DNA of 64,000 nt, taken from NCBI GenBank assembly GCA_003116975.1, contig BGKB01000131.1, forward strand, positions 62,001 to 126,000, read 5' to 3'. Below, piece after piece: positions 56,599 through 64,000 of this stretch. Each line of letters begins with the position of its first letter. The stretch's first letter is position 1. The DNA is from Aurantiochytrium sp. KH105. Taxonomy: Eukaryota; Sar; Bigyra; Thraustochytrida; Thraustochytriidae. Position numbers and translations under genes: made by a program. Below the pieces are notes generated by a model. That model made no database searches. It saw only the letters and a list, made by a program, of their open reading frames with translations, and was not told where the DNA came from.

Positions 56599-57237
56599 TT
56601 AGATGTCGCTGCGCGTATCCGCAACGTTAACTCGCTGACGGACTTTATAAATGGCAAAGACGCCAATAACAAGAAGAGACGCCGAGTAGACAACAGAGTG
56701 AAAAGCTTGGACACGAGAAGAAGACGAGGACGTCGACGCGGATGTGCGGTCTCCGAAGACTGCGGCCATGTTGCTTCCAGACCAAATGTGTGCATAGTCG
56801 TAGTCGCCACCATTCTTCTTGGTGTTACCCGCGCCTACCTTGTTCTCAGCCTTGTCGCCACATCGATATTCCGAAGGATCCTTGGGATTTGGCTCGCAGG
56901 TGAGCCCAATGCAGCATCGAGGTCCATTATCGGGATCGCAGAGCGGAAATTGACCAACACTACGCGTTGATATTACAAGATGGTCAGTTGGTACTACTCT
57001 TTTTGTTTTGGGGCGTGGATGATACCTTTGTAACCCCTGGGACGCGCGCATCTCCTGTCGACCTCTCGAGCACACTTACATCGTCGGTCTGATACAGTCG
57101 GGCGAGTACATGGGCAAGTTATTCACAAAGTTCAGCCCGCGACGGCCTCGCAACGAGGCCGAGTCGACGTCCGCAGCGCTTGCGCTTTGTACGAGCACGA
57201 GCGCCACCAGCATGAGCGCCAGCATGCTCGGCTTCAT
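56599..57237 (-). CDS. Small secreted/membrane-anchored cystine-knot-like protein, two exons
   Basis: Exon 1 is 57080-57237 (ATG at 57237, signal peptide MKPSMLALMLVALVLVQSASA); exon 2 is 56599-56959. The 120-base intron is phase 2 with GTAAGT donor and CGTAG acceptor. The product is 172 residues. The mature N-terminal part has six cysteines in the order C-x11-C-x7-CC-x4-C-x11-C, the spacing class of inhibitor cystine knots (knottins). A Gly/Asn/Ser linker follows, then a hydrophobic helix (VVYSASLLVIGVFAIY) near the C-terminus and a short polar tail. A single knot domain tethered to the membrane fits a surface role. Disulfide pairing and activity are not known; many knottins are inhibitors or structural, and nothing here indicates a toxin. 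Confidence 0.72.
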
Positions 57238-57878
57238 TGCGCTTTCTCGCGTCTTCTCCCTTTAACGCCGCGGCGGCCCCGCTGAGCGAGGCGCCAAGGG
57301 CGCACGGGTGTTGCGTAGACCGCTCGCGCGCGCGCGCCGGGCCGGTGAAGCGAGTGCGCGGGCGAGTGCGCGCGGGACGCGGCTCGAGCGCGTGTAGGTT
57401 CGGGGGTGGACGCGTGATTTCGAGCTTTGCAAGTCCCACAAAAGGAAAGAGGCGGGGGACGGGGGTGCCGCACTTTGTCTCCCGCGTCGCAAGTCGGCCA
57501 AACGCGGCTTGCAAGCTGGAGTATCCTGCGCCAAGTCGGGAATGCAGATCTGGGCTCGCGAGCGCGAAGCGCGCAGTGAGTTAAACGGCGGCGCAAGTGG
57601 AGCAGATGGAGGCGCAAGTGGAGCAAACCGGGGCGCAAGAGGCCGTTGGCGCGGGTGAGATCCGACGGCGAGGCGCAAGTGGGGAAAAAGCGAAGCGCAA
57701 GTGGGATAAAAGGTGCGGCGCAAGTGGGGATGGGAGGCGGGCAAGTGGAGCAAAGCGACGAGGCAGGCAGGCAAGTTGTTGATGCGAATGAGCGAAGCAT
57801 CAAAACCCAGTCGCAAGGCGCGGCGACAAAGCGCGCGGGCGAGGCGCGGGGGCGGAGCAGGAGCAGGCCCGCGGCGCG
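57238..57878. other. Divergent region with spaced CAAGTG array
   Basis: About 640 bases between the cystine-knot-like gene and the TFIIB-like gene. The right half carries the E-box array listed separately; weaker CAAGT-containing words extend it left to about 57486. Confidence 0.5.
57594..57747. promoter_or_regulatory. Array of six CAAGTG E-boxes at about 21-base spacing
   Basis: CAAGTG (CANNTG class) starts at 57594, 57615, 57676, 57698, 57721 and 57742, with a CAAGAG variant at 57636 filling one slot. Steps are 21, 21, 40, 22, 23 and 21 bases, about two DNA helical turns, so most sites face the same side. Five of the six have GCGCAAGTGG as the full unit. The array ends about 130 bases before the TFIIB-like ATG. 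A decayed minisatellite is the alternative explanation. Confidence 0.5.
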
Positions 57879-58895
57879 ATGGAGGACCTGGAGGCGCAGA
57901 TCGTGCACCAGCTGTGCCCGGACCGCACCCTGGCGAGCGTGGAGGCGCTCATGCCCGCGGTGCGCGACAAGCACGAGGAGGCCGCGCGCAAGCGCAACAA
58001 GGTCGCGGACGCCGCGAACCTGCTCGTGACGAACTACAGATGCGTGAACTGCAGGAACGCAGACCAGGGACTCTTTCTTGAAGATTACAAGCACGGCCAG
58101 GTGACGTGCCGCAGGTGTGGCGTTGTCCTCGAGGACCGCAGGGTCCACGATGGCGAGTGGAAACGGCAATTCTCTGGCGACGATAATCCCAGCCAGCATG
58201 GCCCAGCACCCGACCCAAGGTTCTCTAGCGGACACAATCTTCGCACGCACATTTCTGGCGGGAGTGGAAAAGGTGCGGGTTCCAAATTATCGAAAAAAGA
58301 GCTCACCGATCTCAAAACCTTTCAGGACCGTATCGAGATGGATCTCAGTAACATGACTGCCTCTGCTACGGACATGCAGCGCACGCGGATAGGCTACAAG
58401 GACCAGCAGAAGAAAAAGGTGTTTATGCTCATTGACGATGTCGGCGCCTCTCTGCATTTACACGAAAAGGTCGTCCAATATGCACAAGGTCTCTTTGCGA
58501 CCTATCGTGATGCGCTCGAGCAAGTCCAGCAGCGCGACGCCGTCACGGCGGCTTGCCTTATTCTCGCCCTGCGCGAGGTCACGCGAGACGGCGGTAATGC
58601 ACTGTCAGGCCGCGGGGGCGGCCCCGCCGCCGTGGGCTCGAAACGAAAGCTCGGTGATGCGGGGGACAACAATCGAGCCAAAAAGGCCGCTTCTTACGAG
58701 GACATGCACCCTTTTCCTTGCAAGTTCTGCACCAAGCGCTTCAGTAATGCCAAGGACCGTCGAATTCACATGCGCGCCTGTCCGAACAAGGGCAAGGCTG
58801 CAGCGGCCGCCAAGGCGCCTGCGTCTTCCTCCGCTGGATCTGGAGCATCAAAATCATCGGGTCCATCGTCCTCGTCCTCCGCGACCAAGTCTTGA
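57879..58895 (+). CDS. TFIIB-like protein with one cyclin fold and a C-terminal C2H2 finger
   Basis: 338 residues from the ATG at 57879. A TFIIB-type zinc ribbon (CVNC...CRRCGVVLEDRRVHDGEWKRQF, about 55-90) is followed by the TFIIB B-reader-like segment (DDNPSQHGPAPDPRFSSGHNL) and one cyclin-like repeat (VFMLIDDVGASLHLHEKVVQYAQ, DAVTAACLILALREV, about 185-235). Canonical TFIIB has two cyclin repeats; here the second is absent, and a Gly/Lys linker leads to a C2H2-type finger (C-x2-C-x12-H-x3-C, about 288-307) and a Ser-rich end. Initiation by RNA polymerase II or a relative is the expected role by family; this is more likely a divergent paralogue than the sole TFIIB. Confidence 0.75.
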   Translation: MEDLEAQIVHQLCPDRTLASVEALMPAVRDKHEEAARKRNKVADAANLLVTNYRCVNCRNADQGLFLEDYKHGQVTCRRCGVVLEDRRVHDGEWKRQFSGDDNPSQHGPAPDPRFSSGHNLRTHISGGSGKGAGSKLSKKELTDLKTFQDRIEMDLSNMTASATDMQRTRIGYKDQQKKKVFMLIDDVGASLHLHEKVVQYAQGLFATYRDALEQVQQRDAVTAACLILALREVTRDGGNALSGRGGGPAAVGSKRKLGDAGDNNRAKKAASYEDMHPFPCKFCTKRFSNAKDRRIHMRACPNKGKAAAAAKAPASSSAGSGASKSSGPSSSSSATKS

Positions 58896-59755
58896 GCTGA
58901 AAACGCGAGTCTTGCGTGCCCTTCTGCGTGCTCTTCACTGTGAAAAGAAAAGAAAAGTCAGGATCCAAGGAAGGAAAAAGAAAAACGAGATTGGAGACCT
59001 GCAGCAAAGGCCGGCCTCTATCTCCACCTACTTACTTCATCACCTTTAACTTACGTAATAAATAGTCCACCAACAGGTTGTAGTTCTTTATCGTCTCCCT
59101 TAGCACTCTCTCTCTTTCGTAAACCACTCTCGCCCAGACGGGTCCGTGTGCCACTCACTCTCTGCCCGGCGCACCAGCAGCTGCACGAGGAGCAGCATGG
59201 TTGACAGGTAGGCAAAAGCGGCGGATTTGGGCCCAGTCTCGCGGGGACGGCGTGCAGGCGCTGCGAATATTTTCCCGCAGCGCGCACAATATCAATCCCG
59301 AAATCCTCGTGACGGACGCCCGCTCCTCGCGCGCTCCCTCCCCCGCGTGCACGCGCCCGCCCGCCGCCCGCCCGCCCGCCGCCCGCCCGCCCGCCGCGCG
59401 CCGCGCGCAGATCGCAGAGCGCAGCCCGCGCCGTGCTCGCGGGAGCGCGTCCGCAGGGAGGCAAGGGGAATTGGAGATCGGGCCGAGTCCTCATCCCTCC
59501 CTCCATCCCGGCACGCTCGCCCAGAACGCCGACGCGCGTGCCGCGTGCCGCCGCCGCGGAGCGCGAGCGCGCGTGCCGGGCGCCCCGGCCGACCGGGCGA
59601 GCGAGCGAGGGAGTGCGCGAGCGCGCCGTCGCCTCGTGGCTGGCAGCTAAGCTAGCTAACCCGTGTGCGGCCTCTCCGCGCCTTCTTTCTTTCTTTCTTT
59701 CTTTCTTCTCCTTGACTCGCGCCAAGAGCCCGTGCCTGTGCCCGAGCGCGAAGGC
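58896..59755. other. Intergenic region upstream of the bHLH gene
   Basis: About 860 bases. It is very GC-rich at 59300-59640 with CCCGCCCGCCG runs, and has a TTTC microsatellite at 59684-59707. A large minus-strand frame crosses it but is an overlap artefact (see rejected items). Confidence 0.45.
59684..59707. repeat. TTTC microsatellite
   Basis: About six TTTC units about 50 bases upstream of the bHLH ATG, probably in its 5' leader. Confidence 0.9.
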
Positions 59756-60994
59756 ATGGCCACCATGGGCGACCTGGACGAGCTGCCGTGGACGGAAGAC
59801 CTCGACCACGACAGCCTCCTCAACGGCGTGCTCGAAAACACGGGCGGAGGCCCCACCACCGACATCAGCAGGAGACTTCGGACCGCATCGGATATGCACC
59901 AGAGCGGGCTCCTGAATAATGACGAAAAGGCGACCTTCAAGCAGCTCGTGCTGCAGCGCGACGCCTCGCTCGATACAGATCTCGCCAACTTGAACAAGTC
60001 CGCTACGCCGAGCGAACGCAGAAGTAGCTACATGAACCTCAAGAGCACGCTTCGTAAAAACAGTCTCCAGGTCAACATGAACCGACTGAGCATGAGCGGC
60101 GTCGATCTTCTGGCGGACGAAATGGACGAGGATGCCAACTTCTCTGAACTCATTGACCCCAGCGTCTTTGACGATTTTGCAAGCTCTGAAATCGCCTTTC
60201 CACCCGCGCCCAGCGAGACAAGCTCCACATCCAATGGCTCCGACGGCCACCACCCTCTTACGCGAAAGGCGAGTACGGAGAGCTTTCGTCGCAAGTCTGT
60301 GACCTCGGCGGGCCCGCCGCCCCCAGCCCCGAAGCAGGCCTCGCAGACTGCGCGGACTCAAAGATCGTCGCAGCCGCAAACTCAGTCGCACAACCAACAG
60401 ACTTCCGCCGGGAACCAAAGACAGCGCCAGCAGCAGCAACACCCTCATCAGCAGCGACAGCAGCCACGAGCCGCCAATGCGCACAGCATGCAGAGCGCCC
60501 CCCCGCGCGGACCGACCGCCGCGCAGCACCCACGACCCATGTCTGCCGCCCAACTCCAGTTCCAAACCCATAGACAGAACTGGCTTCAGGAGACCGCACG
60601 TCAACAGGCACAACACCCTCAGATGTACCAGCCTATTGCCCCGCTCAATTCGAGCGCGAACAGGTCGAAATACCCCGAGGCTAGGCCTTCTGTTCAGGCC
60701 CAAGCCCCGCTCCGTCATACAGACTCGATGGCGGACGATGTTGATGTAGACCCCTCGACAGCAAAGGAAAAGAAGAACGAGCGCGAGCGTCGCCGTCGTC
60801 AACAAGTCTCCCAAGGCTTTACCGACCTTTTCAAGCTTCTGAAAATGCCCGAAGCCGTCAAGATGGAAAAGTCGACTGTCCTCAACGCCGCGCTCGATCG
60901 CGTGCGCGAGCTTGATCACACCCACAAGAGTCTCCTCGAGGAAAATCGTAGACTTCGCGCGCAAGCCGCCAGTCTTGGCATCAAGGTTGACTAA
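59756..60994 (+). CDS. bHLH-leucine zipper transcription factor
   Basis: 412 residues from the ATG at 59756; the frame is open 31 codons upstream without ATG. The N-terminus is acidic (DLDELPWTEDLDHD), then Ser-rich, then a long Gln/Pro/His-rich disordered middle, typical of activation regions. The C-terminal 75 residues are a basic helix-loop-helix: KEKKNERERRRRQQ (basic part, with the Glu-Arg pair that reads CANNTG sites), helix 1 VSQGFTDLFKLL, loop, helix 2 KSTVLNAALDRVRELD, running into a short zipper (HKSLLEENRRLRAQAASL). It probably binds E-boxes as a dimer. A CAAGTG array lies 2 kb away upstream of the TFIIB-like gene, but a link is only a possibility. Confidence 0.85.
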   Translation: MATMGDLDELPWTEDLDHDSLLNGVLENTGGGPTTDISRRLRTASDMHQSGLLNNDEKATFKQLVLQRDASLDTDLANLNKSATPSERRSSYMNLKSTLRKNSLQVNMNRLSMSGVDLLADEMDEDANFSELIDPSVFDDFASSEIAFPPAPSETSSTSNGSDGHHPLTRKASTESFRRKSVTSAGPPPPAPKQASQTARTQRSSQPQTQSHNQQTSAGNQRQRQQQQHPHQQRQQPRAANAHSMQSAPPRGPTAAQHPRPMSAAQLQFQTHRQNWLQETARQQAQHPQMYQPIAPLNSSANRSKYPEARPSVQAQAPLRHTDSMADDVDVDPSTAKEKKNERERRRRQQVSQGFTDLFKLLKMPEAVKMEKSTVLNAALDRVRELDHTHKSLLEENRRLRAQAASLGIKVD

Positions 60995-61535
60995 CGCAAA
61001 CGGCGAGACGCACGATCTGTGCTCTGGGTTGAGCCGGGCTCGTGACGGCTGGTCCGTCCATCTCTCTTTGTTTCTCTCCTTTGAATGTCAAGTCCGCAAG
61101 ATGCTAATGTCCGATTCTTCCTCCCGTTCGCATTGCAATGCATCACAGGTGGAATGGGACGCTTGCTCCTTGGCCAAGCTTTGCTCATCTCTTTCCACAC
61201 ACGCATCCTTGCTTACATACTTTTTGTCTTTCCAATCCAGCACCTAGTCAGTCATCTTGCACCAGGCACCACCAGCTTGGTCGCGTAAAAAGCATTCTCA
61301 AGCTTATACATAATCACACATGATTTTCCATTTCACAGTCTTCGTCCGGATGATCTCAAGGCATGATGCGGCCGCCACGTGGCCCCTAGCACGCGCTTTC
61401 TCGTTTATTTCCCAAAGCGCGTTTCAAGGATCACAAGAGCACCGAGGAAAGAAAAGTATGGCATAGCCTAAACCATGGTACCAAATGGTACTCACTCAAA
61501 GAATCGATTATACATGATTTTTCATTTTACAATCT
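60995..61535. other. 3'-3' intergenic region between bHLH and RecQ-like genes
   Basis: About 540 bases between convergent stop codons. A degraded direct repeat of about 30 bases (61317-61346 and 61512-61541) has its second copy across the RecQ-like stop codon. Nothing else recognised. Confidence 0.4.
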
Positions 61536-63959
61536 TCATGCGTCGATTTCCTCACGCACACGTACTGCGCTTGCGATTCGCAGCTCGCGGAGCGCAGCGT
61601 CACCTAATGCCTCGAGCTCATCGAAGCGGTGCGACCGCCACTTGCCCCAGTACGCGCTCGTCTTCCAACGCGCGTACGGATAACAAGGGCTGGAAATTCC
61701 GTGGAGAATGCGCGCCAACACGCGTCCACTCAAAACGCCATCAGCGAGGGCGCGGTCGCGCATCAGACCCTTGAGGTCGGATAAAACCAACGTTCGAGTC
61801 TTGCCTTGAGTCAATGTCTGAAAGGGAATCTCTGCAAGAGCACAAAGGTCGTCGCTGTCATCTGCTACTGTAGCATGAGGATTGGCTGCACCAAGTTCCT
61901 CCTTGCCCTTTGCATCAATCGCAAAGTATGCGTGAAGCCGCGTTTCAACGTCATCGCGTCTGTCTTCAGCAAGAAGAGAAAAGACACCAAACGCTTGCTC
62001 AATCTTTTGCGCCTGCAGCTGCTCCAATTCTGCGGCCTTGCGCACGAGCTCATCCACCACCTTTTCAGCTTCACCTTGCCACCGCGCATCGGCCGGGTCC
62101 GTGGCACGAATATAGAGAGCCGGCTCTGAGAAAGTCAGCGAGATTGCGCGCCGCGTCTGGAGCTCGGACAGAACCCGTATGACACCTGACACGCTCATAC
62201 CTTGCACATCCGCCACCTGCGCCAAGGCACATTTCCCAGAAGCATCAGCTAGCTCCAAGGCCTTCTTGAGCACTCCGTTCGAGCTAGCTGGGTCCTGCGA
62301 TCGCAGCACGGAAATTGTGCAGCTCGCGTACCCTGAAGGCAGCAGCTGCACGAGACGCAGAGGCGGCAACGACAAGTGTACAATAAGGGTCTCTAGAACA
62401 GCTTCCTTCATGTCGAGCTTGAGCGCAAGCTCGTCGAGGCGTAGTGCAATTTGCCTCTGAGAACGCCGTTCGCCGAGCGTCCGGAGCAAGCTGCGAATGG
62501 GCATACGCCCGTCGACGCCTTCTGCGTGCGCAAGAGAGTGTAGTCGCATTGCGTCTACCTCGTCAAACATGCACACGCAAACTGCCTCGCGGCCATCGCG
62601 ACCCGCACGCCCGACCTCTTGTACATAGTCCTCAATGGAACGCGGCATTCCCATGTGAACAACGCCGCGAATATTGGCCTTGTCAATACCCATGCCAAAT
62701 GCCACAGTAGCCACGACAACGCGGAAGCTACCTTTCATGAAACCCGTCTGCACCGTCGAACGGTCGCTGCCAGACATGCTTCCGTGATAAGCGCGAGCAG
62801 AGATGCCGTAGGAACGCAATCGTTCGGCAACCAGCTCTGTCTCGTTGCGTGTGCGAACATAGACAATGACGCTTGCTGGCTTGGCAAGTCGAGCTCCACT
62901 TTCTTCGCGTGCGGATTTCTGGGGCTTGCCCTCACCATCCAGGAGAGTAAGCAGCTTTTTAAATCGATGCTCCCCATCGCTGGGGACGATGCAAGCTTCC
63001 AAATGGAGATTTTCGCGAAGCCATGAGCCTGCCTTGAGGCCGCTCTTCGCGTCAACGCCGAGCACGCCGCAAATGTCCCGCACAACCTTTCCTGTAGCGG
63101 TTGCCGTGAGGCCCAGCACACAGCGCGGTCGCAAGCACGCCAAATCGTGCCGTGTTTCGTCATTCTCGCTACTGCCGGTACCCGAGCGCGCAAGCAACTC
63201 GCGAAGGCGCAAGAATGCGGGGCGGAAGTTGTGGGACCACGACGAAATACAATGCGCCTCATCGACGCAAACCAGCGAGATCTCGGGAAGAAGACCAGGC
63301 GTTCGCACGAGTCGTTGAAAACTCGACGAAAAGAGTCGTTCAGGTGACACAAAGAGAACCTTGATGCGCCCGGCCTGCACCATTTTGATCGCCCGAGCCA
63401 TTTCACGCCCCGACTGCTGGTGCGAGAGAATGGCTCCGGGTATTGCCATGGGCAAACTTTTCAGCTGATCTTCCATGAGCGCCACCAGAGGAGAGATAAC
63501 GAGCGTGAGTCCTGGAAGAAGCAATGCAGGAAGCTGGTAGCAAAGTGACTTGCCGGACCCAGTTCCCTGTACCAGCAGACTGGACTTGCCTTGCATGATG
63601 CGTTTAATTGCCCATAGCTGATCCCCACGAAACTTCTCAAAGCCAAAGACATCTTCAAGAACACCTTCGAGGACCTCTTCGGAAGGTCCCTTGTCCGCGT
63701 CCATTTCGCGGAAAACGTGCTCGTGGGCGTCCTTGCGCTCTAATTCCCCAGCAGCTGCCTCGATGTTGCGCTCCACCAGATCGGCCTTTTTCCCGTTCAC
63801 AGAGAGTCCGCGTCGTTTTAAGGACTCCTTAAGCTGGGGCACAGACATTGCCGAAAAGGCGACGCGTGCATCAGCAAGACGTTCCTCCTCAAAGGCAACA
63901 TCTGAACTCGGCCGAAGAAGCTCCTCCGCGACGCGGTCAGACTGGTCGTCAGCCCACAT
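61536..63959 (-). CDS. SAP-domain RecQ helicase, RecQ4-like
   Basis: 807 residues from the ATG at 63959, 41 bases from the window edge, so a still earlier start or exon cannot be excluded. A SAP domain (VPQLKESLKRRGLSVNGKKADLVERN, about 38-66) precedes a complete superfamily 2 core: FRGDQLWAIKRIM (motif 0), GTGSGKSLCYQLP (132-144), ISPLVALMEDQ, DEAHCISSWSHNFRP (233-247), GLTATATG, and QEVGRAGRDGRE. SxWSHNFRP after DEAH is typical of RecQ4 rather than BLM/WRN types (SxWGHDFRP). No RecQ zinc or HRDC domain is evident. RecQ4 acts in replication initiation and repair; animal RecQ4 has a Sld2-like N-terminus, which is replaced here by the short SAP-containing one. Confidence 0.85.
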   Translation of the reverse strand: MWADDQSDRVAEELLRPSSDVAFEEERLADARVAFSAMSVPQLKESLKRRGLSVNGKKADLVERNIEAAAGELERKDAHEHVFREMDADKGPSEEVLEGVLEDVFGFEKFRGDQLWAIKRIMQGKSSLLVQGTGSGKSLCYQLPALLLPGLTLVISPLVALMEDQLKSLPMAIPGAILSHQQSGREMARAIKMVQAGRIKVLFVSPERLFSSSFQRLVRTPGLLPEISLVCVDEAHCISSWSHNFRPAFLRLRELLARSGTGSSENDETRHDLACLRPRCVLGLTATATGKVVRDICGVLGVDAKSGLKAGSWLRENLHLEACIVPSDGEHRFKKLLTLLDGEGKPQKSAREESGARLAKPASVIVYVRTRNETELVAERLRSYGISARAYHGSMSGSDRSTVQTGFMKGSFRVVVATVAFGMGIDKANIRGVVHMGMPRSIEDYVQEVGRAGRDGREAVCVCMFDEVDAMRLHSLAHAEGVDGRMPIRSLLRTLGERRSQRQIALRLDELALKLDMKEAVLETLIVHLSLPPLRLVQLLPSGYASCTISVLRSQDPASSNGVLKKALELADASGKCALAQVADVQGMSVSGVIRVLSELQTRRAISLTFSEPALYIRATDPADARWQGEAEKVVDELVRKAAELEQLQAQKIEQAFGVFSLLAEDRRDDVETRLHAYFAIDAKGKEELGAANPHATVADDSDDLCALAEIPFQTLTQGKTRTLVLSDLKGLMRDRALADGVLSGRVLARILHGISSPCYPYARWKTSAYWGKWRSHRFDELEALGDAALRELRIASAVRVREEIDA

Positions 63960-64000
63960 GAAGAAATTGCATCCTCCGCGCCCGCCGCCGCCCCGATTTC

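Noticed and set aside
57486-57780. CRISPR-like array (21-base periodicity)
   Set aside because: The conserved unit is about 10 bases, linkers are too short and the genome is eukaryotic; treated as an E-box array or decayed minisatellite.
59051-60964. Minus-strand open frame of 637 codons opposite the bHLH gene
   Set aside because: Composition is Arg/Leu/Ala-rich with no domain, and it lies antisense to a clear bHLH-zipper protein; codon bias in GC-rich genes keeps the opposite frame open.

Overview
The window is nuclear DNA of a eukaryotic microbe, GC-rich and gene-dense. Most genes are single uninterrupted reading frames, up to 5.2 kb long. A labyrinthulomycete (thraustochytrid-type stramenopile) fits best. 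The pointers are a fungal-type elongation factor 3, an axonemal radial-spoke gene (flagellate stage), a Zn2Cys6 cluster outside fungi, very few introns, and many tetranucleotide microsatellites upstream of genes. The lineage is an inference; no rRNA or other marker is present.

Layout: 0-8 kb holds the 3' part of a UDP-glucuronate epimerase, a SAP-ABC-ABC-acetyltransferase fusion and the replicative helicase subunit MCM7. 7.8-13.7 kb is a tandem triplet of an unrecognised membrane family with an N-terminal EGF-like module and about seven membrane helices. 14-24.7 kb carries SBDS, a membrane histidine phosphatase, an acidic unknown, an AVL9/DENN-MORN fusion, an unknown helical protein and mitochondrial uS17. 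25-32.7 kb has a giant EF-hand/WD40 protein divergent from radial spoke protein 3. 32.8-41.3 kb encodes a Mis18-like protein, a Zn2Cys6-dCTP pyrophosphatase fusion, an IQ-motif protein and a DEDDy exonuclease-YbaK-Mut7-C fusion. 41.3-44.3 kb is a GC-rich stretch without a recognised gene. 44.3-46 kb is an eEF3 gene interrupted by a single N, most likely an assembly gap that removes its central ATPase region; a decayed copy of its 3' end follows. 46.3-57.2 kb contains three intron-bearing genes for secreted or membrane proteins (an LRR protein, an RCC1-like type I membrane protein, a small membrane-anchored cystine-knot-like protein), with an acetyltransferase and a tetraspan protein between them. 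57.9-64 kb has a TFIIB-like factor preceded by a spaced E-box array, a bHLH-zipper factor and a SAP-RecQ4-type helicase.

The most striking item, not visible as one reading frame, is the LRR gene at 46306-48883 (minus). It can be reconstructed into 17 exons: a signal-peptide exon, fifteen consecutive exons of exactly 69 bases each encoding one 23-residue leucine-rich repeat, and a last exon with a GPI-anchor-like tail. All 16 introns are phase 2. The two other genes in which I could place an intron also have one phase-2 intron just after the signal-peptide exon. In this window, detectable introns are confined to genes for signal-peptide proteins, which suggests modular exon assembly of surface proteins.

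Functional themes are genome maintenance (MCM7, RecQ4-like, Mis18-like, dCTPase fusion), ribosome production and translation (SBDS, eEF3, uS17m, YbaK domain), flagellum (RSP3, perhaps the EF-hand/WD40 protein) and cell surface (LRR, RCC1-like, cystine-knot-like, EGF-7TM triplet, tetraspan). There is no operon logic; neighbours mostly do not share a pathway.
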